Positions 47,610-57,000 of a DNA stretch of 62,083 nucleotides are shown here, in pieces. The notes under the pieces were generated by a model. That model made no database searches. It was not told the origin of the DNA and saw nothing but the letters and a program-made list of their open reading frames with translations. The stretch's first letter is position 1, and each line of letters starts with the position of its first letter. A program made the position numbers and the translations under genes. Origin of the DNA: Chromatiales bacterium (GTDB lineage Bacteria > Pseudomonadota > Gammaproteobacteria > Chromatiales > Chromatiaceae); NCBI GenBank assembly GCA_030145425.1, contig JAQYVO010000196.1, positions 1-62,083 on the forward strand. The letters run 5' to 3'.

Positions 47610-49260
47610 CTTCCGACACCCAGCGTTTTACGACCTGCGCCACCCTTTTGGAATCATCCTGCACCATGTCACGAGCCGATTTGAGGGTATCCTCGTATCC
47701 CTCCGGACCTGGGAGCTGGAGATTCTCGTCACTCCCCCCACCCAGTGCCCCGCCGCCGGCCGCTGAGGATTGTTGATACGGGTTTCCGGCATTCATTTCA
47801 CCTCCCTGCTGGGTCATGGCAGGCATGGAAGTCAAACGAAGCATGGTGGGTTTCAGGACGAAAAAGATCATCATCACCACCAACACGAGCCCACCAATCT
47901 GTTTGGCCAGATCCCACACCCACGCCTGCTCCCAGATAGCCGGTTCCGGCAGCGGCTCAAGTTTCTCTACCTCCAGAAAAGAGGCGTTGATCACTCGGAC
48001 ACTGTCACCCCGGGTCGCGCTGAAACCGATGGTTTCCTCGACCAACTGGGTTATACGGCTTATCTCCTCAGGCGAACGCGGCTTGCGGATGACCTGGCCG
48101 TCCCCGGCCGCCGTGACCGAGTCATCCACCACCACTGCCACGGACAATCTTCGCAAGGTGCCGCTGGGCAGGCGGGTGTGACTGACTGTTTTGTCCAATT
48201 CGAAATTCCGAGTCGCGCGCTTGCTGGTATTGAGGGGAGAACTATCAGATCCCCCAGCATTGAGGCCACCACCGGCCTGTTCCGGGGCAACACCGGCGGC
48301 GGGCGGCTGATTGCTGAGAGCACCGGGTACACCCTGCGCCGAAGACAGGCGGCTGGCCTGCTCGTTGATCTGCTCGCTCCTCAGAGCCGGAAGATCCGGG
48401 TTGAAACGCTCTTCCGTCTGTTCGGTGACCGTAAAGTCCAGTTCGGCCGTAACCTGTGCCCGTACACTCGCTTCGCCCAGGATTGGTACCAGAATATCCT
48501 CCACTCGCTGCCGATAGCGATCCTCGAGCTGTCTGGTGAATTCAAACTGGGAGCCGGTGAGCATCATCTGGCCCCCGTCCATCTGGCTGCTGAGCAGGTT
48601 GCCCTTTTGATCCACGACTGTGACCCGGTTCGATTCGAGGTCCGGTACGCTGGAGGCCACAAGATGAATAACTGACGCGACCTGGCCTTTTTCCAGAGGC
48701 CTGCCCGAGTAGAGCTTCACCACGATGGATGCGCTGGGCTGCTTGCGTTTTCGCACGAAAACGGATTGCTTGGGTGTGGCCAGATGTACCCGGGCGGTTT
48801 GAATATTGGCCAGTGAGGATATAGTCCTGGCCAGTTCACCTTCCAGCGCACGATGAAAGCGTGCGGCCTCCAGTGCCCTGCTGGTTCCGAAACCCGTTTC
48901 CTGCTGCAGCAGTTCGTAGCCCAGGCTGTCGCTATGCGGCAATCCCTGACCGGCAAGTTTCATCCGAGCTTCCTGGACCTTGCCGCTGGGAACCATCACG
49001 GCCCCGGTCTCCTGATTCACTTCATAATCGATCCCGGCCTGCTGCAGGGCCGTAACGACCTCGGATGCGTCTTTTTGCGCCAGGTTGCCGAAAAGCAGGC
49101 TGTAACTCGGTGTCCACGACCAGAGCACGACGGCCACTCCGATCGCCACGCTGGCGGCGATGCCCACCATCACGGCCAACTGCCTGATGACAGGATTGCG
49201 GCCCAGCGACGGTGCCTGCGCCCGAGGGCTCACGACGGTTTCATTGGTAACGGCATCCAT
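47599..49260 (-). CDS. fliF: Flagellar MS-ring protein FliF
   Basis: A 553-residue MS-ring protein. Two helices flank the ring-building domains: near 29-48 (VMVGIAASVAIGVAVVLWSW) and near 447-465 (IGGLVLVVMMIFFVLKP). YSLLFGNLAQKDASEVV and SIVVKLYSGRPLEKGQVASV are ring-domain hallmarks. The C-terminus binds FliG. A 125-base AT-rich gap separates it from fliE; no sigma-54 site was seen in that gap. Confidence 0.97.
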   Translation of the reverse strand: MDAVTNETVVSPRAQAPSLGRNPVIRQLAVMVGIAASVAIGVAVVLWSWTPSYSLLFGNLAQKDASEVVTALQQAGIDYEVNQETGAVMVPSGKVQEARMKLAGQGLPHSDSLGYELLQQETGFGTSRALEAARFHRALEGELARTISSLANIQTARVHLATPKQSVFVRKRKQPSASIVVKLYSGRPLEKGQVASVIHLVASSVPDLESNRVTVVDQKGNLLSSQMDGGQMMLTGSQFEFTRQLEDRYRQRVEDILVPILGEASVRAQVTAELDFTVTEQTEERFNPDLPALRSEQINEQASRLSSAQGVPGALSNQPPAAGVAPEQAGGGLNAGGSDSSPLNTSKRATRNFELDKTVSHTRLPSGTLRRLSVAVVVDDSVTAAGDGQVIRKPRSPEEISRITQLVEETIGFSATRGDSVRVINASFLEVEKLEPLPEPAIWEQAWVWDLAKQIGGLVLVVMMIFFVLKPTMLRLTSMPAMTQQGGEMNAGNPYQQSSAAGGGALGGGSDENLQLPGPEGYEDTLKSARDMVQDDSKRVAQVVKRWVSEDVG

Positions 49261-49385
49261 CTAAACGCGCACCCCTTGATAAATCTGTTTCATTGATCAG
49301 GCAATCTTTTATGAAGTATTAATTATGTAATTACAATTAGTTATTATTATAACTTAAAGTTATTTAATAACTCTTAGAATCTATC

Positions 49386-49703
49386 CTAGATGGGCATGTT
49401 CATGACTTCCTTGTACGCATCAATGAGTTTGTTTCTCACCTGCACCATCGCTTCGAAGGAAACACTGGACTTCTGAATCGCCACCATTACCTCCGCCAGG
49501 TTTACGTCACTCTCACCCAGTTCAAACGACTGCTTGAGTTGCGTAGCCTGCAACTGACTGTCATTGACCTCGTTGATAGAGCTCTTCAACAGATTGTTGA
49601 AACTGACGCCGGTAGTATCCTGCTGGGTTTCTGTTCTACCCGAGGCCGCGGCTGACATGGTTCGAATCTGTGAGAGAACCTGCTCGATATTGGTCGTGCT
49701 CAT
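49386..49703 (-). CDS. fliE: Flagellar hook-basal body complex protein FliE
   Basis: A 105-residue protein linking the MS ring to the proximal rod. Typical segments are GVSFNNLLKSSINEVNDSQLQA, GESDVNLAEVMVAIQKSSVSFE and VQVRNKLIDAYKEVMNMPI. It is preceded by a strong sigma-54-type promoter match at 49745-49760 and starts the fliEFGHIJ operon. Confidence 0.95.
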   Translation of the reverse strand: MSTTNIEQVLSQIRTMSAAASGRTETQQDTTGVSFNNLLKSSINEVNDSQLQATQLKQSFELGESDVNLAEVMVAIQKSSVSFEAMVQVRNKLIDAYKEVMNMPI

Positions 49704-49744
49704 ACTGTTGATTTCCCGTCACCTGTCATGAATTCTTTACTTCC

Positions 49745-49760
49745 TGCAATTTCCAGACCA
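49745..49760 (-). promoter_or_regulatory. Sigma-54 promoter candidate for fliE
   Basis: On the minus strand TGGTCT-GGAAA-TTGCA matches the -24/-12 pattern TGGCAC-N5-TTGCA, with the essential GG and GC at the right spacing. It lies 42 bases before the fliE start and just after the flrC stop, where FlrC-dependent promoters are expected. Confidence 0.7.
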
Positions 49761-49765
49761 AACAC

Positions 49766-51100
49766 CTATACTGGAATGGCCACACCGGCATCCCGAAGAC
49801 GGGCTATCTTGTAGCGCAGGGTCCTTTGACTGATGCCCAGTCGTTCGGCAACATGCTTCCGGCTGCCTTTGCCGTCGCGCAGGGCATCGAGAATCATCTG
49901 CTCCTCAACGGAGCGCAGGTCATCGTTAAGCCTTCCCCTGGCACCCTCATCGTCCACCTGGGATACCGCTCTCGGCTCGATTTCGAAACAAAGCTCGTCA
50001 GGCCCGATCTCGCTTCCCGTGCAGAGAATCAGGGCCCGCTGCATCACGTTATCCAGTTCCCTCACATTCCCAGGCCACGCATGGCTCAGCAGCCGCTGCT
50101 CGGCCACGGTGGAAAGCCGGGGTTCGGAGGAACCCTGCACGCCACACTGTCTGTGGATCAGGTAACGGGCAAGCGGAAGTATGTCCCGTTTGCGCTCCCG
50201 CAGCGGCGGTAGAAACAAGGGGAAAACATTCAGGCGATAATAAAGATCTTCCCTGAAGCGTCCTGCTGCGACTTCCTCCCGCAGAATCCGATTGGTAGTG
50301 GCAAGAACCCTGACATCCAACGGGATGACCTTGCGACCACCCAGGCGTTCGACTTCCCTCTCCTGGAGCACCCGAAGGAGTTTTGCCTGCAGACCCATAC
50401 TCATCTCGGATATTTCATCCAGCAGCAGGGTTCCACCCTGTGCCTGCTCAAATTTTCCGGGAGCCGATTTATGGGCACCTGTATAAGCCCCCTTTTCGTA
50501 TCCAAACAAGACCGCCTCGAGCATGTTCTCCGGGATGGCGGCACAGTTGATCGCCACGAAAGGTCCCTCGTCGCGGGCCGAGTGACTGTGGATGAAGCGG
50601 GCAAATACTTCTTTACCGGTCCCGCTCTCCCCTCCGATCATCACGGTTGCATCGCTCAATGCGACCCGCTGGGCCAACCCGAGCATCTCCCGGGTGAGCA
50701 GATCCTCGGCCACCACCTGATCGTCCAGGTTATCTGTTCGCATGATGGCATTTTCGATCTTTTCCAGAAGCAGCTCCGGCTCGAAGGGTTTGGCCAGGTA
50801 ATCCACGGCCCCGTCACGCATGGCGCTGACCGCCTTTTCGATATTTCCGTATGCGGTCATGAGCAATACCGGTGTCTGGGGATGGGACGATTTGATCCTG
50901 GCAAGCAGTTCGTGGCCATTCATGGGTCGCATCTGTACATCGCTGACCACCATCCCCACGGACTCCTCACTCAACTTCGTCAGGGCATCTTCACCGTCGC
51001 TGGCGCTGCTTACGGAATAACCGGCCAGCTCCAATGTGTCGCACAATGCCTCGCGCAGCGTTGGATCATCCTCAACAACCAAAACACTCCCATGACTCAT
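49766..51100 (-). CDS. flrC: Flagellar sigma-54 response regulator FlrC (FleR)
   Basis: A 444-residue NtrC-type activator of class III flagellar genes. The receiver has its Asp in VGMVVSDVQMRPMNG; the AAA+ domain shows GESGTGKE, a sigma-54 loop reading GAYTGA instead of GAFTGA, and GTLLLDEISEM; the C-terminus has HVAERLGISQRTLRYKIARL. The start at 51100 is the canonical MSHGSVLVVEDD and overlaps the flrB stop by 4 bases. A longer in-frame start would overlap flrB further and is rejected. Confidence 0.94.
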   Translation of the reverse strand: MSHGSVLVVEDDPTLREALCDTLELAGYSVSSASDGEDALTKLSEESVGMVVSDVQMRPMNGHELLARIKSSHPQTPVLLMTAYGNIEKAVSAMRDGAVDYLAKPFEPELLLEKIENAIMRTDNLDDQVVAEDLLTREMLGLAQRVALSDATVMIGGESGTGKEVFARFIHSHSARDEGPFVAINCAAIPENMLEAVLFGYEKGAYTGAHKSAPGKFEQAQGGTLLLDEISEMSMGLQAKLLRVLQEREVERLGGRKVIPLDVRVLATTNRILREEVAAGRFREDLYYRLNVFPLFLPPLRERKRDILPLARYLIHRQCGVQGSSEPRLSTVAEQRLLSHAWPGNVRELDNVMQRALILCTGSEIGPDELCFEIEPRAVSQVDDEGARGRLNDDLRSVEEQMILDALRDGKGSRKHVAERLGISQRTLRYKIARLRDAGVAIPV

Positions 51101-52335
51101 ACTGAATTCCTCACTACTGTTAATTTCTGAATTTCCGGTGGATGGGCTATCGGACCCTGGCCGGTTATATCTTCCTCTGAGGGGTCCGCTGGAAGTGTGA
51201 GAATGAAACAAGTGCCTCCTTCGGATTCCGATTGCACCCGAATCCGTCCCTGGTGGCTCAATACCACATCCTGCACCACCGCCAGTCCCAGGCCCGTGCC
51301 ATCCGTTCGGGTGGTGAAAAAAGGATCGAATATGCGTGTTTGAAGCTCCTCCGGTATACCCGGCCCGTTATCCTGGAAACACAGCTGCCAGCCGTCTGCC
51401 GCCCGTGCCAGCCGGATGTGGATTTCCCCACCCTGACCGACGTGCTCCAGCGCATTGCGGGCCAGATTGACCAAAGCACCCAGCAAAGCATCGGGATTGC
51501 CCAGGATCTCGGCCTGCCCTCCGCTTTCATCCATGAGATCGAGCAGCAATCCATCTTCCCGGGCTTGGGGCTCCAACTGCTGAACCAACTCATGGAGCAG
51601 CGGGACGAGGTCCAGTTTCCTTGGTTTGAATTGTCCACCCCGAGCAAAGGCGAGCATCTGATTTATCTGGCGTTCCATGTGACTCAGCCTGGTACGGGTG
51701 TGGCCTGAGAATCGTTCCCGCTGTTCCCGGGACAGATCGTCGCGGGACAGATGGGCGGTATAGAGCAAGGCGGAAGAGAGAGGAGTGCGGATCTGGTGCG
51801 CCAGCTGGGCTGCCATCTCGCCCATGGCACTCAGGCGCTGCCGGCGCTCAAGGCGCTCCTGCAGATCGCGGGTTGTAGTGATGTCGAGCATCAGAAGAAT
51901 CTGGCCCGGTTCCGGATGCAGCGTCCGTCTGGTCATGCTGACCAGGCGTCCTGAATTCAATCGGTACTCGTCGCCCTGTTGACCAGGAATAAACTGGGTC
52001 TCCTGAACGTCGGACCAGAGACCGCCCTCGGTAAGATCACTGAACAGGATTTCCGCAGCCGGATTGAACTGTTGTATGAAACCTGAATCGTCGATGACGA
52101 CCACGGCGGCGGGCAAGGCGTCCAACAACTGGGCCATCCAATGGGCGAGACGTTCCGTTTCGGCAAGCTGGCGCATCCGTTCGGTACGCGCCGCCGCCAG
52201 TTCCCGGCTGAGCTGAAACACCCGTTCCTGAAGCTGGCTGTAGGAGACGGCAAGCTGTTCAGATACCTGATTGAATACCTGAAAGGCGTTTTCGAGCTGT
52301 TGTTTTTGTGCGGGCTTTCCGCTGATCATCGCCAC
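51097..52335 (-). CDS. flrB: Flagellar sensor histidine kinase FlrB (FleS)
   Basis: A 412-residue soluble histidine kinase. A coiled region and a PAS domain (ALPAAVVVIDDSGFIQQFNP) precede the phosphoacceptor His in AAQLAHQIRTPLSSALLY; the ATP-binding domain has NLARNALEHVG, CFQDNGPGIPEE and TGLGLAVVQDVVLSH. It has no membrane helix, as is usual for FlrB/FleS. It pairs with FlrC (4-base overlap) and is preceded by a sigma-54 promoter match. Confidence 0.94.
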   Translation of the reverse strand: MAMISGKPAQKQQLENAFQVFNQVSEQLAVSYSQLQERVFQLSRELAAARTERMRQLAETERLAHWMAQLLDALPAAVVVIDDSGFIQQFNPAAEILFSDLTEGGLWSDVQETQFIPGQQGDEYRLNSGRLVSMTRRTLHPEPGQILLMLDITTTRDLQERLERRQRLSAMGEMAAQLAHQIRTPLSSALLYTAHLSRDDLSREQRERFSGHTRTRLSHMERQINQMLAFARGGQFKPRKLDLVPLLHELVQQLEPQAREDGLLLDLMDESGGQAEILGNPDALLGALVNLARNALEHVGQGGEIHIRLARAADGWQLCFQDNGPGIPEELQTRIFDPFFTTRTDGTGLGLAVVQDVVLSHQGRIRVQSESEGGTCFILTLPADPSEEDITGQGPIAHPPEIQKLTVVRNSV

Positions 52336-52384
52336 TTTCCACCATGTTCTGCCGGGGATATCTCAAGACCTTCCCAACATTCAC

Positions 52385-52400
52385 TGCAGAAAGTATGCCA
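52385..52400 (-). promoter_or_regulatory. Sigma-54 promoter candidate for flrBC
   Basis: On the minus strand TGGCAT-ACTTT-CTGCA fits the sigma-54 pattern with the GG and GC elements ten bases apart, 50 bases before the flrB start. FlrA-dependent sigma-54 control of flrBC is the established hierarchy in Vibrio and Pseudomonas relatives. Confidence 0.65.
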
Positions 52401-52453
52401 ATATTAATTAAATATAGAATTCAACTAGATAGGTTTAATGAGTTTCGGGGACG

Positions 52454-53929
52454 TCAAATTCCCGTCGACTCATGGGCGCGCTGAAGACCGTATTTACGCA
52501 GTTTTTCGACGAGTGTGGTCCTTCGCATACTGAGCCGCTTCGCTGCATGGGCCACCACACCCTCTGATTCATCCAGGGCCTGTCGGATGAGATTCATCTC
52601 CAGTGTGCTCAAATGGGCCTTCAGGTCCAGGCCCTCGTTGGGGAGCCTGGGAACGCTGGCCACGGTCTCCGGTTCGTCACCGGGAATATTTACCAGCGGC
52701 AGCGCCCCGACCTGCTTTGTCATATCGATGCCCACGCGGAACTTCTCCGGCAGATCCTTGATATCCACGACGCCGTATGGGTAGAGAATGGCCAGCCGCT
52801 CGATAAGATTGGCCAGTTCCCGGACATTGCCAGGCCAGCTGTACTGGGTCAGGGCCATAACGGCCGCCGGCGTCAGTCGAACCGAACCCCGCTTTTCCGT
52901 CTCTATACGCGATATCAGGTCATTCACGAGCACCGGGATATCCTCCACCCGATCCCGAAGAGGCGGCATCTCAATGGGGAAAACGTTGAGCCGGTAATAC
53001 TGGTCCTCACGAAACATCTGTTTGGTGATGGCTTCTTCCAGATTACGGTGTGTAGCCGCTATTATGCGCACATCGCACCGGATGGTCTTATTGCTGCCAA
53101 CCCGCTCAAAAGTCCTCTCCTGGATCACTCTCAGCAGTTTTACCTGCATCGGCATGCTCATATCCCCTATCTCGTCGAGAAACAGCGTCCCTCCGTGGGC
53201 CAGCTCGAAACGCCCTTTTCGTGCGTTGATGGCTCCGGTGAAGGCCCCCTTCTCGTGTCCGAACAGTTCGCTCTCCAACAGCTCCGAGGGTATGGCGCCG
53301 CAATTGATAGGCACAAACGGCATGCCGCGCCTGGCCGACTGGTAGTGAAGCTTCCGGGCCACCACTTCCTTGCCGGTTCCGGACTCACCCAGAACCAGCA
53401 CTGTCGCTTCGGTTTCGGCTACCTGCTCGATCAATTTGTTGATTTGCCGGGTGGCACGGCTGTTCCCCGAGAGACTGCGGAAAAGCTCAAGCGGACGCTG
53501 TGCCTTGCTGCCGGATTGCTGCTGCTCCTGGTATATCTGTGCCCTGTGCAGCAGGTCGTGCAGATCGTCGAACCGGGCAGGTAATTTAAGCGTTCCGAGG
53601 AATCGGGCATCGGACTTATAATTGAGCACAACACCCGCTTCGCTCTTCATCAGCAGTATGGCCGGTTTTAAAGGCGCTTGATCGGTCACTTTCAACAACT
53701 GACCAACCTCGCTGTCTGTCAGATCCGGACCCAGCACGACGGTCAAACAAACGTCCTCTTCCTGACCCAAGATTCGCATCTTCAGTTCAGACGAATCTTT
53801 TGCTATTTCAATCCTATAATCAATAAATTGAATTACATTTTTCAAGTAATTTATACGATCTTGATCCCGGTCCACGAGAACAACACAACCGTTTGCCAAG
53901 GCGTTGATCCGGTTTATCTTATTTTCCAT
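52454..53929 (-). CDS. flrA: Flagellar master regulator FlrA (FleQ), sigma-54 activator
   Basis: A 491-residue AAA+ activator. The N-terminal FleQ-type domain ([20 protein letters not shown]) resembles a receiver without a phosphorylation pocket. The AAA+ core has [18 protein letters not shown] and [11 protein letters not shown], and the C-terminus has [24 protein letters not shown] 53929 ([14 protein letters not shown]) is preferred; 21 residues more are possible in frame but are not family-like. FleQ orthologues bind c-di-GMP and switch between flagella and matrix genes, which is relevant beside the c-di-GMP proteins here. Confidence 0.94.
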   Translation of the reverse strand: MENKINRINALANGCVVLVDRDQDRINYLKNVIQFIDYRIEIAKDSSELKMRILGQEEDVCLTVVLGPDLTDSEVGQLLKVTDQAPLKPAILLMKSEAGVVLNYKSDARFLGTLKLPARFDDLHDLLHRAQIYQEQQQSGSKAQRPLELFRSLSGNSRATRQINKLIEQVAETEATVLVLGESGTGKEVVARKLHYQSARRGMPFVPINCGAIPSELLESELFGHEKGAFTGAINARKGRFELAHGGTLFLDEIGDMSMPMQVKLLRVIQERTFERVGSNKTIRCDVRIIAATHRNLEEAITKQMFREDQYYRLNVFPIEMPPLRDRVEDIPVLVNDLISRIETEKRGSVRLTPAAVMALTQYSWPGNVRELANLIERLAILYPYGVVDIKDLPEKFRVGIDMTKQVGALPLVNIPGDEPETVASVPRLPNEGLDLKAHLSTLEMNLIRQALDESEGVVAHAAKRLSMRRTTLVEKLRKYGLQRAHESTGI

Positions 53930-54167
53930 TATCCCGCTGCATCCCCTGGAATGTGTCCATGAAAACCCCAAATAATATAATAAGTTAAGCACCCTTTATT
54001 GGATATGTCAAAATAATGTCGTTGTGAGGACTTCTGACGCATCCTCGGTGTTTCATGCATAGGCCGTCGGGATACGGATTCCTAACGGTGAGACTTCTTA
54101 CCATGCAGAATTGCCGCTATTGGTCGATAATCAGTGACCGACCTATGGGGAAAGTTACGGGGTTTAG

Positions 54168-54533
54168 ATGACCACAGAACGAGATGATGACAGACGTAGA
54201 TTTCGACGTGTCTGGTTTGACGCACCGGTTTCGATAGACGGTTCAGGCAGCAGCGTGACGACGACACTGGTGGACATCTCGCTGAATGGCGTGCTGCTGG
54301 TAAGACCCGGCGACTGGGCAGGCCAGACCGGCGACTCTGTCAGATTGAGTATCCAGCTGGGCGAAAACACCAACATCCGGATGAAGGTCCAGATTGCCCA
54401 TCAGGGTCCGGAGACCATCGGTTTGCAATGCGAAGAAATAGATTTGGAAAGCGTGTCCCACCTTAAACGTCTGGTGGAACTCAATCTGGGTGATCAGAAC
54501 CTGCTGGAAAGAGAACTCGCCGCGCTCGGTTAG
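54168..54533 (+). CDS. PilZ domain protein (cyclic-di-GMP receptor candidate)
   Basis: A 121-residue single-domain PilZ protein. The c-di-GMP-binding arginines appear in RRRFRRV near residues 8-14 and the second motif is DISLNGVLLV near 37-46, so ligand binding is likely retained. It ends with its TAG overlapping the radA TAA on the opposite strand. It lies beside the flagellar regulators; target unknown. Confidence 0.9.
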   Translation: MTTERDDDRRRFRRVWFDAPVSIDGSGSSVTTTLVDISLNGVLLVRPGDWAGQTGDSVRLSIQLGENTNIRMKVQIAHQGPETIGLQCEEIDLESVSHLKRLVELNLGDQNLLERELAALG

Positions 54534-55912
54534 ACTACATCCAGTATTTCCGACAGCCGGTCAACGGAGATAACCTCCAGTCCCTCGATCGCCTGCTTTG
54601 GCTGATTGGCCTTGGGTACGATGGCGCGCCGGAACCCGTGTTTGGCCGCCTCGCGCAACCGTTCCTGGCCATTGGGCACCGGCCTGATTTCACCGGCCAG
54701 GCCCACCTCGCCGAACGCCACCAGCTCTCTTGGTATGTTCCGGTCGCGAAAACTGGATAGTGCCGCCAGCAGGACCGGAAGATCGGCAGCGGTCTCGGTA
54801 ATCCGCACGCCGCCTACGACATTTACGTAGACATCCTGATCGAACATGGCAATACCACAGTGCCTGTGCAGGACCGCCAAAAGCATGGACAGGCGATTCT
54901 GTTCGAGCCCAAGCGTGATGCGCCGGGGATTGGAGAGCGAACTCCCATCCACCAGCGCCTGAACCTCCACCAGGAGCGGGCGGCTCCCCTCCCGGGTCAC
55001 GAGCACGATGCTGCCGGATACCTCGTGTTCGTGGCGCGAAAGAAATATTGCCGAGGGATTGCTCACCTCTCTCAGCCCCCGGTCCGACATAGCAAAAACA
55101 CCCAGTTCGTTTACTGCCCCGAAACGATTTTTCATGGTGCGGACAAGACGCAGCTGACTGTTGGACTCCCCTTCGAAGTAGAGCACCGTATCGACCATAT
55201 GCTCCAGGACCCTGGGGCCGGCAAGCGCCCCTTCCTTGGTGACATGCCCCACGAGAAAAACGATGGTTCCGCGCTGCTTGGCAAATCGCACCAGCTGGGC
55301 CGCGGACTCCCTGACCTGGGCAACCGAGCCCGGTGCAGATTGCAGCTGCTCGGTATAGATCGTCTGAATAGAATCGATCACCATCACGTCAGGCGGGTCG
55401 TTCCGCATCAACGCCAGGATGCGCTCCACGCAGGTTTCGGCCAACAGTCCCAGTTTATCCCCGGGCAGACCCAGACGCCGGGCGCGCATGCTTATCTGTT
55501 CCGGCGATTCTTCCCCGCTTACGTAGAGCGCGGACAGGGAACAAGAGAGTGTCGTCAGCGCCTGAATCAAAAGCGTGGACTTGCCGATACCGGGATCTCC
55601 GCCGATGAGCACCACCGAACCCGGAACCAGGCCGCCACCCAATACACGATCGAGCTCGCCTATGCCCGTCGGCGTACTGCTGCGCTCCTTGGCGCTGATA
55701 TCCGAAAGCACCTGCACCCGGTTCTGAGCAGCGTCCCCCGCATAACCGTCGAAGCGTGGATTGCGCAGGGGTGCGGCTGGCACCAGGGATTCCGTCAGCG
55801 TATTCCAGGCCCGGCACTCCGGGCACTGCCCGACCCATTTGGGAAAGGCCGCTCCGCATTCCGAACAGACGTATGTGGTCTTACCCGATTTGCTGCTGCC
55901 CGTTCGGCTCAC
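54530..55912 (-). CDS. radA: DNA repair protein RadA
   Basis: A 460-residue RecA-like branch-migration protein. The N-terminal zinc finger is CSECGAAFPKWVGQCPEC, Walker A is GGDPGIGKST, the RadA motif KNRFG is in MKNRFGAVNELGVF, and the C-terminal Lon-like domain includes VAFGEVGLAGEIRPV. GTG 55912 is chosen because it forms a GTGA overlap with the alr stop and gives the 460-residue length of E. coli RadA; the longer frame lacks similarity. Confidence 0.95.
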   Translation of the reverse strand: MSRTGSSKSGKTTYVCSECGAAFPKWVGQCPECRAWNTLTESLVPAAPLRNPRFDGYAGDAAQNRVQVLSDISAKERSSTPTGIGELDRVLGGGLVPGSVVLIGGDPGIGKSTLLIQALTTLSCSLSALYVSGEESPEQISMRARRLGLPGDKLGLLAETCVERILALMRNDPPDVMVIDSIQTIYTEQLQSAPGSVAQVRESAAQLVRFAKQRGTIVFLVGHVTKEGALAGPRVLEHMVDTVLYFEGESNSQLRLVRTMKNRFGAVNELGVFAMSDRGLREVSNPSAIFLSRHEHEVSGSIVLVTREGSRPLLVEVQALVDGSSLSNPRRITLGLEQNRLSMLLAVLHRHCGIAMFDQDVYVNVVGGVRITETAADLPVLLAALSSFRDRNIPRELVAFGEVGLAGEIRPVPNGQERLREAAKHGFRRAIVPKANQPKQAIEGLEVISVDRLSEILDVV

Positions 55913-57000
55913 ACAGATTCCCTGAACGGGACACGGCTCGTGACGCCACAAAATAGTTCATAGGAGATCGTCTGTGCGCACTCGGCGATCTCTTCCGATG
56001 GCAGCCCCCTGCCCCAAAGCACGACCGGATCACCCGGCCGGGCATCGGGCTGGGTGCGCAGGTCCAGGCTTATCATGTCCATGGAGACTCGCCCCACCAG
56101 CAGAACCCGTTTTCCATTCAGGAGCACCGGTGTACCTGCACGGGCATGCCTGGGGTAACCGTCGCCATATCCGATGGCGACCACACCCACGGGCATCGCT
56201 TCGGGACAGCACCAACTGCCGCCATATCCCAGCGCCGCACCCTTTGCATAATGGTTCACGGCGATGAGATGACTGGAGAGTGTCATGACGGGCTTGAGTC
56301 CGTAGTCCACCGCCCGTCCACTGATAATGGGGGATGCACCGTAAAGCATGATGCCTGGACGGTTCCATGCCCTGTGGCTCTCGGGCCAACCGAGGATGGC
56401 GGCGGAGTTTGCAATGCTGGCCGGTATGCCAAATGCTTCCTCAATAGGAATAAACTCGCTGATCTGCATCCTGCTGGCGTCGTCCTTCAGATCATCCGCG
56501 TTTGCCAAATGCGTCATTAGCCTTAGTTCGGAATGCACGTTGTCGCATGCCAGCAGGCGCCGGTGGGCATCCCTTGCAGCAGACACCTGAAATCCCAGTC
56601 GGTGCATCCCAGTGTCCAATTTTAACCAGCAGCGAACAGGGTCCGGCAGGACCGCCTGTTCGAGCATGTCCAGCTGCTCCGACTGGTTGATAGCCAGCTC
56701 CAGCCGGTATTGGGATGCCGCCGACAATTCCGCGCCGTCGAAGCAGCCCTCCAACACCAGTATCTCCTTGTCACACCCGGCTTCCCGCAGGCTGACACCC
56801 TCAACCACCCTGGCAACAGCGAAGGCATCCGCCGAATCCAACGCCGCGGCCGCCCGGAGCATCCCGTGACCGTAGGCATTGGCCTTGATGACGGCGATCA
56901 CCCTGCTGTCTGGCGCCGCATCCCGGGCGCATTGGAGATTATGCCGGAGTGCTGAAAGATCAATGAGTGCGCTGGGGCCGCTAATAACCATCGCCACCAT
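55909..57000 (-). CDS. alr: Alanine racemase
   Basis: A 363-residue PLP enzyme that makes D-alanine for peptidoglycan. The PLP lysine is in AVIKANAYGHGM, the catalytic Tyr in ALGYGGSW, and VSMDMISLDLR and GYGDGYPRHA are conserved. It overlaps dnaB at its start and radA at its stop, so dnaB-alr-radA are translated as a coupled series. A second in-frame ATG at 56991 is possible as start. Confidence 0.96.
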   Translation of the reverse strand: MVAMVISGPSALIDLSALRHNLQCARDAAPDSRVIAVIKANAYGHGMLRAAAALDSADAFAVARVVEGVSLREAGCDKEILVLEGCFDGAELSAASQYRLELAINQSEQLDMLEQAVLPDPVRCWLKLDTGMHRLGFQVSAARDAHRRLLACDNVHSELRLMTHLANADDLKDDASRMQISEFIPIEEAFGIPASIANSAAILGWPESHRAWNRPGIMLYGASPIISGRAVDYGLKPVMTLSSHLIAVNHYAKGAALGYGGSWCCPEAMPVGVVAIGYGDGYPRHARAGTPVLLNGKRVLLVGRVSMDMISLDLRTQPDARPGDPVVLWGRGLPSEEIAECAQTISYELFCGVTSRVPFRESV

